This document shows, piece after piece, positions 40,369 to 51,800 of a DNA stretch of 64,000 bases. Made by a program: the position numbers and the translations under genes. Position 1 is the stretch's first letter. Each line of letters opens with the position of its first letter. The notes below the pieces were generated by a model that did no database searches, was not told where the DNA came from, and saw only the letters and a program-made list of their open reading frames with translations. The DNA lies in contig OZ005695.1 of the NCBI GenBank assembly GCA_963930775.1, positions 2,356,001-2,420,000 on the forward strand. Reading direction: 5' to 3'. The stretch comes from Cliona cf. orientalis. Lineage: Eukaryota; Porifera; Demospongiae; Clionaida; Clionaidae.

Positions 40369-40780
40369 ACAAAAAAATGGCTATTATAATTAATTGCTAT
40401 ACTGGGTGTCTTTTTGAAATTAGCTATATATATATCATGCATTAGCCTGGCAATAATGAGTGTGTTTATAGCAGCTTGTTTGTTAGGGCATACATTATTA
40501 TTAAGTGGTGGTGTTATTGGCTGCAAACATCAGTGTTGATTACCAAACAGAATGTTTTCAAAGTACACAGCGTAGGTGGTTCAGTCTCAGTTATAGTGTA
40601 AACAGTAAACATGATGTTATAATAATTAGGCAAGTGTACCTGTTTAGAAAAGAAACTGAAATGTGTATAGATAATTAACAGTAAACTATGAGCATGTTAG
40701 ATAATGGAAACTTGCTGTAATATATAGATCACAGACTCATGATGTAGAAACCAGAGTGATATATACAATATTCTGATATA
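40369..40780 (+). other. Clade I 3' flank of gene 5
   Basis: The standard block (ACTGGGTGTCTTTTTGAAAT, GAGTGTGTTTATAGCAGCTT). The poly(A) hexamer position reads AATAATGA. No gene is seen. Confidence 0.45.
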
Positions 40781-40835
40781 CATTACAGTAACTGTAGCAC
40801 TTGTATACATACAAGCCGGGAAAAGAAAATCTTAG

Positions 40836-40902
40836 GACTAGAGTGGGGATCAAACCCACTCACATCTCCGGTATGATGCTCTACTAAGTGAGTAACCAAG
40901 CC
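40836..40902 (-). tRNA. Decayed tRNA-like sequence
   Basis: 67 bases remain. Box B (GGTTTGATCC) is recognisable, but the D arm is disrupted. Part of the repeat; not functional. Confidence 0.3.
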
Positions 40903-41300
40903 CTTGGGAGCAACATGGTGGGGGAGGAAGGGTATAGCTACAAGTGCTGGTTCTTGGTACCTTACATCAGAAAGTAACTTTCTCTTATGGAACACCCCTG
41001 GCAGTGATGATACTGTCACTGCGCCCTTGGCTAGATGCAATAGCCATCCGGCCTAACTCATCACTATAGCACTTGTATACAAGTCCCAAGATTTTCTTTC
41101 CCCACTCAAGTCCTGAGATTTTCTTTTCCCAGAAAGAAAATTTTGGGACTTGTATACAAGTGCTACAGTTACTGTAATGAATTATTGATGAGTTAGGCCA
41201 CTGCCAGGGGTGTTTCACAAGATATAATATACTTATTGATGTAATGGGCACAAAGAACCAGCGCTTGTATGTCCTTCCTCCCCACCAGCTTGCTCCCAAG

Positions 41301-41371
41301 GGCTTGGTGGCTCAATTGGTAGAGCATCACACTGGAGATGTGAGTGTGTGGGTTCAATCCCCACTCAAATC
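41301..41371 (+). tRNA. tRNA-like sequence with Ser-type anticodon (SINE head)
   Basis: 71 bases: acceptor GGCTTGG/TCAAATC with one mismatch, D stem GCTC/GAGC, anticodon stem TCACA/TGTGA fully paired around loop CTGGAGA (anticodon GGA), and T arm GTGGG-TTCAATC-CCCAC. Boxes A (TGGCTCAATTGG) and B (GGTTCAATCC) are perfect. GGA would be serine, but the long variable arm of a serine tRNA is absent (4 bases here). Best read as the SINE's tRNA head. Confidence 0.45.
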
Positions 41372-41518
41372 CAGAGATTTTCTTTTCCTGGAAAGAAAAT
41401 CTTGGGACTTGTATACAAGTGCTACAGTAATGAATTGTTGATGAGTTAGGCCTGATGGCTAGTGCATCTAGCCGATCGAGAGCCACAGTGACAGTCAGAT
41501 AGACAGACACAACTAATT

Positions 41519-41545
41519 GCTTTACCCCCTTGCGCATGCGCGCGA
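41519..41545 (-). mobile_element. End fragment of the TACCCCGCGCGC MITE
   Basis: GCTTTACCCCCTTGCGCATG, continuing CGCGCG, is the reverse complement of the left end of 32555-32922. Only the tip remains. Confidence 0.5.
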
Positions 41546-43874
41546 AGTATAATAAACAGAATAATATTATGCATTACTTATGAATCAGAAAACTGTACAC
41601 CAATGCAAACAAATAATAAAATGTTTGATTATAGATCACGTGATGTTTATGAGTGTATACCGGTCAGTATAATAATTGATACAAGCAGTACCATAGTTGA
41701 GCATGGACCACTAGCTATAGCTAGCTTGAGGTATACTATACCCTATGAGACTAGTATACAACTACTGCTTTGATATTCACCATTTACATAAACTGTATTG
41801 ATTTTCTTACAGTATAGGCAGGCCACTCTGCAAAGCTGGTGTCTAAGGATCAATAATTATTGCTCTACGATTTGCAAAACTAGTCTACTCATTAGTCTTA
41901 TTGTGAACAATCACAGTATCACACAATGCACAAGTACGTGTTTCTAAATTAACGAAACAAAGTAATATTAGATTTTTTTGCTACAGACTAGATGAATATC
42001 TTTAGTATCTTGTGAAAATAGTAGGTGGGCAGGGTTGTTTGTTGAATGTATTACCAAGGAGCAGGGATCTGGTGGAGCTTTGCCCCAAACCGAATGATTA
42101 TGGTGAAAGGGAATTGATATTATGGCCGATTGAACCTAGGATCCCAAATTATACATCAGTGTATATCCTATTCCAAACAATAGCTAGTCCCTTCATATCA
42201 TGACAGTGGAATTTGAGCACAAATAAATTTGATTATTACAGAAATAAGTAAAAAGGCTGACAGCACAATCATTATTTGGGGGACTATTACCATGGGATAC
42301 TTTGAATATCCTGATAGCTACCTACTCTTGCTTTGAAAATTGCACTTGATTACGGTCTGATTTAGTCCCAGCTGCTTGTGGTATACGTATAATCATGATA
42401 GTGGCAAAGAAAAGGAGGATTGAAATGAACATCCTCGTAGTTCTTACTCTGGGGATGCACTTGTGGTACACAGGGTGTATGATGGTCTGATATAAGAGAA
42501 TTGCAAACACTGTGAGGTATTTTCGATGTTTAAGTCTTTATAGCACACTCTCACGTGGGATCGATGATGAACGCGTGGCTCCAGTATGCCAGTATCCTAC
42601 ATTGTGCTTGGTATTCCACTGAACACTGCTAAGACTATTGCATGCACATGATAACTGCTAGTATTTTAACATCTTCAATTTGCATTTTGAATTGGCAATG
42701 TTCAACTTGGATAGCTCACTGTGCATGCATGGTTCCCTAAAGCAAATAGTCTTTTCCACTAAATTTTCTTCCAATTTTTAATGTATTGCACAGTTTTTTT
42801 GTATTGGGGGAGTGAATTAATATATGCCTTCTGTTCTTTATCCAGCCAGTAGTTAAAAATGTAGTTTATGCCAAGGATCATTGAGAGGTGAATAGCTAGG
42901 ACTACAGATTAATATTGATTTAGCCTGCTGGTAGCAAATCTGCTTTTATTAAGGCTTCTCCGTCCCCCAAAAATGTTTCCCTGTCACCTCTAGCTGGTTT
43001 CAACTGGCTAGCATATTTCTGTTAATATTGTCTCCCACCAGATCTCAACAGTGGTACAGGGTATAGGACATATATTATTTATTCCTTGTATGGGCGCTTA
43101 CCTGGGACACTACGGTAATAATATTCTCTTCCCACATTATTATTACCTTGTGTGCATGTGCAAGGGGTGCAGCAATTGGTTCTGTTTGTTTATTGTCATC
43201 TGTCAAGGTATTTCCTCAGAGTCTTGGGCCAATCTGCAAAAATATCAAACATTAGAAAATAGTAATAATAAAGATTTGTGTAAATATTGATGTTACATAT
43301 ATAAAAATGTGACCTAATGTCAGGAATGGTACCATTTGGGGAAAATGGTGTATGAAACATGATCAATTTCGTCATGATAATGTCCAACTTGTTTTCTACG
43401 AATAATAATATAACTAACACTGTTACAGTGAATATTTCTACAAAATTAATAGTAGTGAGTATACTTGTATAATATATTGTATATATAGGTACAAACTAAA
43501 GCAGATTGCATGCACGACATCATGCATACAACATACTGCAAACAAGAAGTCCCAAATGGTCCCTTTTCTCTGTACCATGATATTGTTAATGTAAATATAA
43601 AATGTAGATGCAGTATTGACCACAATTTCTAATGAAACTAAAAACAGAATCTAAATTAGATTATCTGTTTGTGCATTATGTAAATAATCTGGACTAATTT
43701 GTACACAAATTTAATTCAGATTATTTATACACAGTTTCTTACATTCAAGATGTGTGAACATGTATCTTAAGTACTCATTGTACATGACATAAATTCATTG
43801 TCCTGATTTCAAGTTATCAAACAACTGGAATGTGTATTAATTTATTCCCGTGCACTGCAGTCTCGAATACAAAA
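41546..43874. other. Spacer: dead clade II promoter, spacer module copy 4
   Basis: 41580-41850 resembles the clade II leader (ACTACTGCTTTGATATTCAC, AGGCCACTCTGCAAAGCTGG), but no stub follows. 42030-42520 is the spacer module (an open 63-codon stretch including YGERELILWPIEPRIPNYTS). 42880-43440 matches the blocks at 54.2-54.7 and 60.5-61.1 kb. 43440-43870 has nothing recognised. Confidence 0.4.
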
Positions 43875-43986
43875 CTCTGATCCAGTTTATATTTTCAGTA
43901 TGCAGTATTTCTGCAGCTACGGACTGATAAAAAGCAGATTGATTAAAAGCAGCAGAGAACTTGGATAGCACTGTGACCATCAAGTA
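43875..43986 (+). promoter_or_regulatory. Clade I promoter/5' leader, gene 6
   Basis: CTCTGATCCAGTTTATATTT, then GCTACGGACTGATAAAAAGC and AACTTGGATAGCACTGTGAC. A duplicated GATTGAT/AAAAGCAG segment is specific to this copy. Confidence 0.5.
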
Positions 43987-46900
43987 ATGAGTGCAGTCAT
44001 GGAAGGAGTGCTCGTCTTCTTTTTATTACTAGCTTTGCTGCTGTTCTGCCCTATAGCTAGTCTTCAAATTGTATACGTGAAGAGAAGTAACAAGTCTCAA
44101 TGCCCAGCCGATATTCAGATTACTGAGTGTCAAACTTTAGACAGGTATAGTACACATTTCAATGGCTCATTCATGTCAAATACAAAAATGTTGTTTGAAG
44201 AAGGAGAACACAAGCTGAAGAATACCATCGTGATAGATGATTGTCACAATTTCACTATGATTGGAAATGGGAGTGCAGAGAACCTCAATGGTGGCTTACC
44301 ACAGCCAACCAGTACAATCTACTGTGATAAACAGTCCAGTGCAGGATTTTTCTTTTCAAATTCAAGCAATGTTATCATCAAAAACCTGAAATTTAAATCT
44401 TGCAGTGGACAAAGTGATCATTATAACTGGTACAATGTCTCTGCTAGCTTATGTTTTGATTCAATTGAAAATTTATCTCTGGACCATGTTGTCGTAAGTG
44501 GTGCCAAGGGTCATGGTTTATATACTAAAGATATCTTTGGTTCTAACTATGTGGTGGAATCAGCATTTTTGAATAGCTCTAGGCATCAAAATTTTAGTCA
44601 AAGTGGAAATGCAAGATTCAATTTCAGTGCACAACAATTGCTAACATCTTCTTTAGTGCTGAATTCATCTTGGTTTATGCACAAAGAAACTTCACTTGAA
44701 TACTTTAAGTTAATGGATGGTGGGTTAGTTATTGCCATATTTTGTCCCAACATTCATGTCACTCTGGTCAATATCACTGCTAAGAGAAATACCGGTTGGT
44801 TGGGTGGTAACATAGCTATCTTTCTTACGGTATTCAATACTGACAGCAGCAGTATAGTTGTCAGAAACTGCCATATCATGGATGGGTACGCTTTCAAGGG
44901 AGGTGGCCTGGCATTCTATGCAGAGCAGAATCATGTGCATAAGACAGATGACACGATTGAGAAACACTCATTTGATCGTAGCATTCTCATTATTCGTGAT
45001 ACAACTTTTTATAATAATTGTGCATTAAAGTCTAGTGGTGCTATGTATATTGCTGAGTACAGTCAGGACGCTACAAATCGCTTAAAGCACATTACTATCG
45101 CCAACTGTACCTTCATCAAAAATAAAGGCAGAGGATCTACTGTGGACATTTTACAGCATAGTCTACAGCCAATGACACTATTTTTGAACACTACACTTAC
45201 GATGTGCAGCTTCAAACGAAATACTCTACTTAATGATTATGGCGCTATTCTTAAGATATACTCAGATAAAGTATCATTGATTAACAGTACCTTTACTGGA
45301 AACAATTCCACAGCCATATCACTAACCAGTGCATATCTCAACCTATACGGTGATATATTGTTTGAAAATAATTCTGCTAGGCTTGGAGGAGCAATGAAAA
45401 TTAATGAGGCATCGCTGGTATTTGTATATGAAGGTACACATGTGCGCTTCATTAACAACAGAGCAGAGGAGAAAGGAGGTGCCATCTATGTGAAAACGTC
45501 TTGCACAGACTCGTCTGTATCTAATCTCGTTTGCTTTATTCAACCTGCCCCACCATATAACATGACCGTAATAAATGAATTTACAAAACTTATGATGCTC
45601 GAATTTGTCAACAATTCTGCGGTCTCTGGATATGTTTTATATGGTGGAGACTTTGATCAATGCACTACAACTCTGCCATACTATCTAAATAAAACAAGTA
45701 TTAATAAAGGTTACCACTACTCTGTTGAAATTTTTAATGCCCTCTTTAACATGGAAAAACAACAAGGATTATCAGTAATATCCTCTGATCCTCGTAAAGT
45801 ATGCTTTTGTAGTAAGTCACCATCCATAAAATCCTGTACCACAATGAAAATACCAATCCAAATATATCCCGGGCAAGAATTTACAGTATCAGTAGTCACA
45901 ATAGGGCAAAATGGAAGCTCTGCTAAGGGAAGAGTAAATGCAAGCTTACTGAATGAAAACTTTGTGAGCCATAGGCTATTTAGAGTAAGCTATCCTGTTC
46001 TGACCGATGAATGTGTCAATTTGTCCTTCATTGTACAATCAAATAGAAGCCGTGCACAGCTAACCTTTGCTCCTGAAATCACTGGTACTTACTGTAAAAT
46101 CAACACAGTGGACGTGATTGTACAAATTCTTCCATGTCCGCTTGGTTTTCAACTACCACATACTGCTCCCTATGTTTGCTCATGTGATCCATTTCTATCA
46201 AAATTCTTTACACTTAATTTACAAGCCATTTGTAGCATTGACAATCAGACAATCTCTGTTCCACAAAAAGCAATTTGGTTTGGCTGCTTCAACTCAGAAC
46301 AACTAAATCATTCCTCGCTGAACTGTGACAGCCTGGTTGTGACACCAAATTGTGATCACTGTCGTAATGCACTATATAGCAGCAAAACTGTCGAGATACC
46401 ACTAAAAAATCTTGATGAGCAGTGCTCTGAAGGTCACACCGGGATAATGTGTGGAACTTGCAAGCCACGATACAGTCGAGTCCTTGGTGACCTAATGAAT
46501 TGTCAGAAAGGCTGTACTTATACAAATCTACCCATACTTTTAATTGCCTTTTTGGTGTCAATAATTCTTCTACTCGTTATCATCAGAGCTCTCAACATAA
46601 CTGTCACTGAAGGAACTATCAATGGTATTCTGGTGTACACAACGGTCATGCAGACTCATCACAGCTACTTCTCTGAGAATCTGTCACGTTTTGGACAAGG
46701 CTGTTGGGTCTTTATCTCGTGGATAAACCTCACGTTAGGATTCAAAGCTTGCTTCTACAAAGGAATGAATGGCTACGAACAAATATGGATTCTCTTTGGA
46801 CAAGCAATCGTCTCCTTTCTCTTTCTATTCATAATCATCTTGCTGGGTCGAAGGTTCATATTCTTCACGAGACTATTAGGGAGGAATATAGTCCAGGTTC

Positions 46901-47778
46901 TTGCTACACTTGTAGCCATGATATATTCCAACCTCCTTTTTGCTACCATTGTCACATTTCGGTCTGCTACCCTACATATATCTACAACTAGCGGCACTCA
47001 GTACTCCAAAACAGTTTGGTACTATGACGGAAGCATACCTTATCTGGGTCTTAAGCATGCTCCACTGTTTGTCATCGCAGTGATTTGCTCACTATTCATG
47101 CTCTACTTCATGAGTTCACTTCTTTTCATCCAATGTCTCCAAAAGAGATCTGAAATTCCTTGCCTACATTGGGTTGAGAGACTTAGGCCATTTTATGAAG
47201 CCTACACTGGACCATGTCGTAACTACTATCGTTTTTGGCCTGGATTTCTACTCTTAGTACGAACAGGATTGTTCATCATGAATTCCTTTGTACCATCACA
47301 CATTGGTACATTCTTTCAAATAAAGATGCTTATCACGGCAGTAAGCTTTGTGCTTATCGTATCTCTGGCTTGGATTTCTCCACAAGGAGTCTACAAAAGG
47401 TGGCCTATTAACATCCTAGAGTTCTCGTTTTATCTGAATCTTTGCATCACTAGTGGATTCTTGGCCTTAAACTACAACAAACAAAAGAATGTGTCCGTTG
47501 TCTACACATCAGTCAGCATTGCAGCAATCACATTCTTTGGAATTCTGGTATATCATTGCTATAGTCAAGTCAAGAGTACAAAAGCATGGAAGATGCTTTC
47601 TACTTGGATATTAGTTCGAGCTAGATTTGTTTGCTATCGCACAAAGCAGCCAGATCATCATAGTGATGATTTTGAAGATGATGAATCTCATGAGAGAGAT
47701 CAACTACTGCCCCAAGCACTACCATCTGTGATTAGATTTGACCACTTACGTATACGCGAACCACTAGTGGAAGCATAA
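43987..47778 (+). CDS. Gene 6 (clade I, beta type), intact
   Basis: 1,263 residues from ATG 43987. The signal peptide MSAVMEGVLVFFLLLALLLF is followed by a shortened N-terminus (the VTENQQLIL segment is deleted), SQCPADIQITECQTLDRYST (W of the usual LDWY changed to R), and the beta-helix. YPGQEFTVSVVTIGQNGSSA precedes the EGF-like knot from residue 813, where the usual KPGYS reads KPRYS. About nine hydrophobic segments run from about 848; YRFWPGFLLLVRTG is at about 1083. The tail keeps an acidic dileucine (ERDQLL) and ends HLRIREPLVEA with two extra residues. Last clade I gene before the switch to clade II. Function as for gene 5, inferred. Confidence 0.92.
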   Translation: MSAVMEGVLVFFLLLALLLFCPIASLQIVYVKRSNKSQCPADIQITECQTLDRYSTHFNGSFMSNTKMLFEEGEHKLKNTIVIDDCHNFTMIGNGSAENLNGGLPQPTSTIYCDKQSSAGFFFSNSSNVIIKNLKFKSCSGQSDHYNWYNVSASLCFDSIENLSLDHVVVSGAKGHGLYTKDIFGSNYVVESAFLNSSRHQNFSQSGNARFNFSAQQLLTSSLVLNSSWFMHKETSLEYFKLMDGGLVIAIFCPNIHVTLVNITAKRNTGWLGGNIAIFLTVFNTDSSSIVVRNCHIMDGYAFKGGGLAFYAEQNHVHKTDDTIEKHSFDRSILIIRDTTFYNNCALKSSGAMYIAEYSQDATNRLKHITIANCTFIKNKGRGSTVDILQHSLQPMTLFLNTTLTMCSFKRNTLLNDYGAILKIYSDKVSLINSTFTGNNSTAISLTSAYLNLYGDILFENNSARLGGAMKINEASLVFVYEGTHVRFINNRAEEKGGAIYVKTSCTDSSVSNLVCFIQPAPPYNMTVINEFTKLMMLEFVNNSAVSGYVLYGGDFDQCTTTLPYYLNKTSINKGYHYSVEIFNALFNMEKQQGLSVISSDPRKVCFCSKSPSIKSCTTMKIPIQIYPGQEFTVSVVTIGQNGSSAKGRVNASLLNENFVSHRLFRVSYPVLTDECVNLSFIVQSNRSRAQLTFAPEITGTYCKINTVDVIVQILPCPLGFQLPHTAPYVCSCDPFLSKFFTLNLQAICSIDNQTISVPQKAIWFGCFNSEQLNHSSLNCDSLVVTPNCDHCRNALYSSKTVEIPLKNLDEQCSEGHTGIMCGTCKPRYSRVLGDLMNCQKGCTYTNLPILLIAFLVSIILLLVIIRALNITVTEGTINGILVYTTVMQTHHSYFSENLSRFGQGCWVFISWINLTLGFKACFYKGMNGYEQIWILFGQAIVSFLFLFIIILLGRRFIFFTRLLGRNIVQVLATLVAMIYSNLLFATIVTFRSATLHISTTSGTQYSKTVWYYDGSIPYLGLKHAPLFVIAVICSLFMLYFMSSLLFIQCLQKRSEIPCLHWVERLRPFYEAYTGPCRNYYRFWPGFLLLVRTGLFIMNSFVPSHIGTFFQIKMLITAVSFVLIVSLAWISPQGVYKRWPINILEFSFYLNLCITSGFLALNYNKQKNVSVVYTSVSIAAITFFGILVYHCYSQVKSTKAWKMLSTWILVRARFVCYRTKQPDHHSDDFEDDESHERDQLLPQALPSVIRFDHLRIREPLVEA

Positions 47779-48420
47779 AAAAAATGACTATCATAATTAA
47801 CTGTTATACTGGGTGTCTTTTTTGAAAGTTAGACTATTTTATTAGCAAGAAGAAGTGTGATACAATAGACTTTATGACAGTTACTTATTCAGCTTTGTGT
47901 CAGAGTATACATTATTATTATTGTTATGTGGCAGCATGGCTGCAAACATCACTATGTCGATTAGCAAGCAAAACATTTTTAAGGTACACCACGCGTAGGT
48001 GGTAATAGCTACTAAGTAATCAATTACAGTTACAATCAAAACAGTAAAACATAAATCTTGCTAGGCAAGTACCTTGCTAGCTGTTTGGGAAACTGAAACA
48101 TAATGTGTACAGATTATCAATAGTAAACTATGAGCACTTTAGATAATGGAAATTGCTGCAATAGATCACAGAATTGTGATGACATTGTGGAAACCAGAAT
48201 GATATATGATACTATATCATAGTTTAGTAATCGGTGGAGACCTTCATAAATCCATACCTGTGTTGATAGCAGCTGAACTGTACTAGAGCACCACAGACCC
48301 TTTACCTCATTAATTATGATAATATTTTATTATTCTGTGTAAATACCACTGCAGCCAAACTGTGACTAGAGCATTACAGATACTTCACCTTATCTCTGTT
48401 AGAAAGCGAGGAAAAAAATC
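47779..48420 (+). other. Clade I 3' flank of gene 6
   Basis: The standard flank, then TGTTGATAGCAGCTGAACTG repeats. No gene is seen. This is the shortest spacer in the array (1.1 kb). Confidence 0.45.
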
Positions 48421-48473
48421 AAGGCAGGCACCAGGAATCGAACCCACGGCCTCCTACTTTTAGCTTCTGCTGC
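48421..48473 (-). tRNA. tRNA-like fragment (box B region)
   Basis: Read on the minus strand, GTGGGTTCGATTCCTGG carries a consensus box B preceded by an anticodon-arm-like segment. No acceptor pairing and only about 50 bases. A different family from the other tRNA-like repeats. Probably a SINE scrap. Confidence 0.25.
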
Positions 48474-48699
48474 ATATGAAAACATTTAGGCAGAACTTAC
48501 TAATGAAAAGATAAACTGAAAATAATAATATTATTATAACACTTCTGAATCAGAAAACTGTACATCCATGATGTTAGGTCACATGATGTTCATGAGTGTA
48601 TGCCAGTATATTAATAGCTCTACTATTCCAACACAAGCAGTTGCGGCATTAGGTCTTTAGGTATATCATACGTTAGCATAAACTACTATAGCTAGTTTG
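48474..48699. other. Spacer upstream of gene 7
   Basis: Typical clade II upstream sequence (GTCACATGATGTTCATGAGT, GTATGCCAGTATATTAATAG), repeated before genes 8 and 9. No gene is seen. Confidence 0.35.
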
Positions 48700-48859
48700 A
48701 GATTACTATACCCTTGAGATATACAGCTACTGTTTCGATACTCACCGTTTACATAAGCTTCATTGACATTGTTTTCTTGATAGAATAAGATAATATAGCT
48801 AGGCCACTCTGCAAAACTAGTATCTAAAGACAATCAAACCTCAGCTAGAGAGAAGAGAT
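48700..48859 (+). promoter_or_regulatory. Clade II promoter/5' leader, gene 7
   Basis: TGATACTCACCGTTTACATA, CATTGACATTGTTTTCTTGA, GGCCACTCTGCAAAACTAGT and GAGAGAAGAGAT right before the ATG are conserved before genes 7-9 and, decayed, before the six stubs. Probably core promoter plus leader. Confidence 0.5.
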
Positions 48860-51800
48860 ATGTCTGGAGCACTTCCATTGAGGCAAGTTCTAATGTTACT
48901 CTTCCTACTCTCTGCGATGGTTCAGAGTCAGCTGCATCAGAATTGTTACTACGTGACGACACATGGCTCCCAATGTCCCAACAACACTGCATACGCTGAG
49001 TGTCAGATCCTTGATTGGTACCGTGAAAACATTAACCACTGGATAAAGAAAGATACCACACTACTGTTTCAAAAAGGAGATCACTTTTTGGATGGTGTCC
49101 TTATGATAAAACATTCTAACAACTTGATCATATCTGGGGAAGGAAATATACCATCGAATACTAATAATCTTCCAGAATCTACAACCAAAATTAAATGTGC
49201 ACCAAATAGTGGCCTACATTTTTCTCAGTCAGCTGGAGTTAATATGTCTAACCTACACTTTGAATCTTGTGGAAGGTTATTTCATTTTGGCAGAAAACAG
49301 CGCAGTGCTGCTTTGGCATTTCTTTCAGTGCAAGATGTGCACATAAATCAGATAATTGTTAACAACTCCAAAGGATATGGACTGTTCACCTTCAATATGA
49401 ACGGCTTTTTACAAAATTCTGCATTCTTGTATGCCAAGATGCATCCAAAATCATCTGAGAGTGGGAATGCCAAAATATCATTCCAGGGTCATTTACATGA
49501 AACAAACTTACAGCTAATATCATCATGGTTTATGTATGGAGAAAATAACCAACCATCATTGAGAGAGGCAGCTGCTGGTGGATTAACTATGTTTATAAAT
49601 GGCAGCTTACCTGTACGTGTCAACATTTTAAACGTCACTGCTCAAGGAAATTCCGGAACAAATGGAAATTTGGCTCTGTATATGATAGATTATCAAGGCA
49701 ATGGTAGCAGTGTAGTCATTAACAACAGTCGTATTATGGATGGTAGAGGTAAAAAGGGCGGTGGAATACGATTTTGGTCCCATATTAATAGTAGCCACAA
49801 ACCTGGAATGTCCTTCACTCTTGCCACCCACCCAATCCTTACAATAACTGACTCAGTTTTCCATAACAATTCTGTCACTTCAACTGGGGGTGCCTTGTAC
49901 ATAGCATTCTACAATACTGGTACTAGCCAAAACTACGATGGAATCTTGAGGCAAGTCATAATCAAGAACAGCAACTTCAAAGAAAATGGTGGCAATGGAG
50001 CAGCCTTGGAGATTATACAGCATAGTTTATCATATCATCGTGCTACACCACTCTTTCAAACAACAATTGAAAAATGTAGGTTTGAAGATAATTACGAACC
50101 ACCCAGTGTCGATGGCCCAATTATTGATTTCATCAGAGTTGAAGTGTCGATATCTATGTCGACATTCGTCGGAAGCAATACAACAGTTATGACCTTGTGG
50201 GACACTATTTTGAATTTGTACGATCACATACTCTTTGCCAACAACTCTGGTGTGATAGGTGGAGCATTAAAGTTATGTGATGCATCTCTAATATTTAGCC
50301 ACAATGGAACAGATATTGAGTTTATCGGTAACCGCGCACGTAAAGGTGGAGCCATTTACATACAACAGGCCTGTATGGATACCTCTCCTCTTTGTTTCTT
50401 TCAATCATCATTCCCCAAAAACACTCCTATACACGAGTTTACAAAACATATGAAGCTTACATTTGTAAACAATTCGGCCAATATAGCTGGTGATGCTATT
50501 TATGGGGGAGATTTTGATCGCTGTTCAACCATAGTACCCTTCAAGAGGACAAAATCTCAAGAGATTCAGAGTTACATCTTGTTTCCACACATCCTTAAAA
50601 AGGTCTTTGACATGCGAGAACAAAAGGGACCATCCTGGATCTCATCCAATCCACAACAGGTGTGCTTTTGCCAAGGTTCACAAACGAACAATAATCGTTC
50701 TTGCGAAACCGAAATGGAGTCGATAGAGGTTTATCCTGGGGAGCACTTTGCAGTATCAGTCATCACTGTGGGACAAATGTATGGTTCTACTTCGGGGATG
50801 ATCAATGCTAGTTTGAAAGACGAACAAGCAAAAAGCCACACACTAATAAAGCCAAAATTCCCTGAAATGAATTCAAAATGCACGAACATGACCTTTGCCC
50901 TTCATTCAAACAGGGACAGTGCCACTATCAAATTAAGACCACTCACTTCTGAATTACTTACACGCTACAATATTACACCTGTGGAATTAAATGTAAAAAT
51001 TATCCAGTGTCCACTAGGATTTGAGCTTACGAAATCACCTCCTTACACATGTGCGTGCAGCCTAGCACTAAGTAAATATCTTCATGATTATAACAAATTT
51101 GGATATTCCCCAGTGATTTGCAACATAACTAGCAGAGAGATCTCTGTGCCAGCTAGGAGACTGTGGTTTGGCTGTTATGATCAGCAATATCAAAATGACA
51201 CTGCTAACTGTAGCAGCCTCATAGTCACACCAAACTGCAATTACTACTGTAATCAAGAAAATGACATAATCAATGTGTCTGTTTCCCACCTCGACAGCCA
51301 GTGTTCACTGAATCATACTGGAATAATGTGTGGAGCTTGCAAACCAGGGTATAGCCGAATTCTAGGAAACATTCTTGAGTGTAAAAAAGACTGCACCAAT
51401 GCAAATTTAATCATTCTAATACCATTCTTTCTTGTATCGGGTATCATTCTCATAATCATCATTATGGGACTAAATTTGACGGTTACCGAAGGTACTCTCA
51501 ATGGCCTGCTTGTGTACACAATGGTCATACAGACTCATCATAGTTACTTTGCTGAGCACAATTCATCAACGTTTGGGAAAATCTGCTGGGTTTTCATATC
51601 TTGGATTAATTTGACATTTGGAATCAGGGCTTGTTTCTACAAGGGCATGGATGCATACCAGTACACTTGGATTCTCTTTGCACATGCATTTTACTTAGTT
51701 TCACTCCTGGCGCTGATTGTATATTTGACTAAACGATTCATCTTCTTCACAAGACTCTTTGGAAGAAACATTGTCAAGGTTCTTGCTACAATCGTCTTTT

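Larger units (their letters stand above)
40781..41489. mobile_element. tRNA-derived element, inverted pair, copy 3
   Basis: Two members face away from a central palindrome (41060-41170, with two ACTTGTATACAAGT cores). The left member is on the minus strand and decayed. The right member, on the plus strand, gives the cleanest sequence of the family: a 3' hairpin CCTGGAAAGAAAATCTTGGG follows the tRNA-like part. Confidence 0.6.

Noticed and set aside
46289-46561. Minus-strand frames of 70-110 codons repeated over the same part of every clade I gene (also 6811, 22758, 30138, 38888)
   Set aside because: They lie antisense to the conserved EGF-like region and recur only because the sense strand is conserved; no start context or domain of their own.
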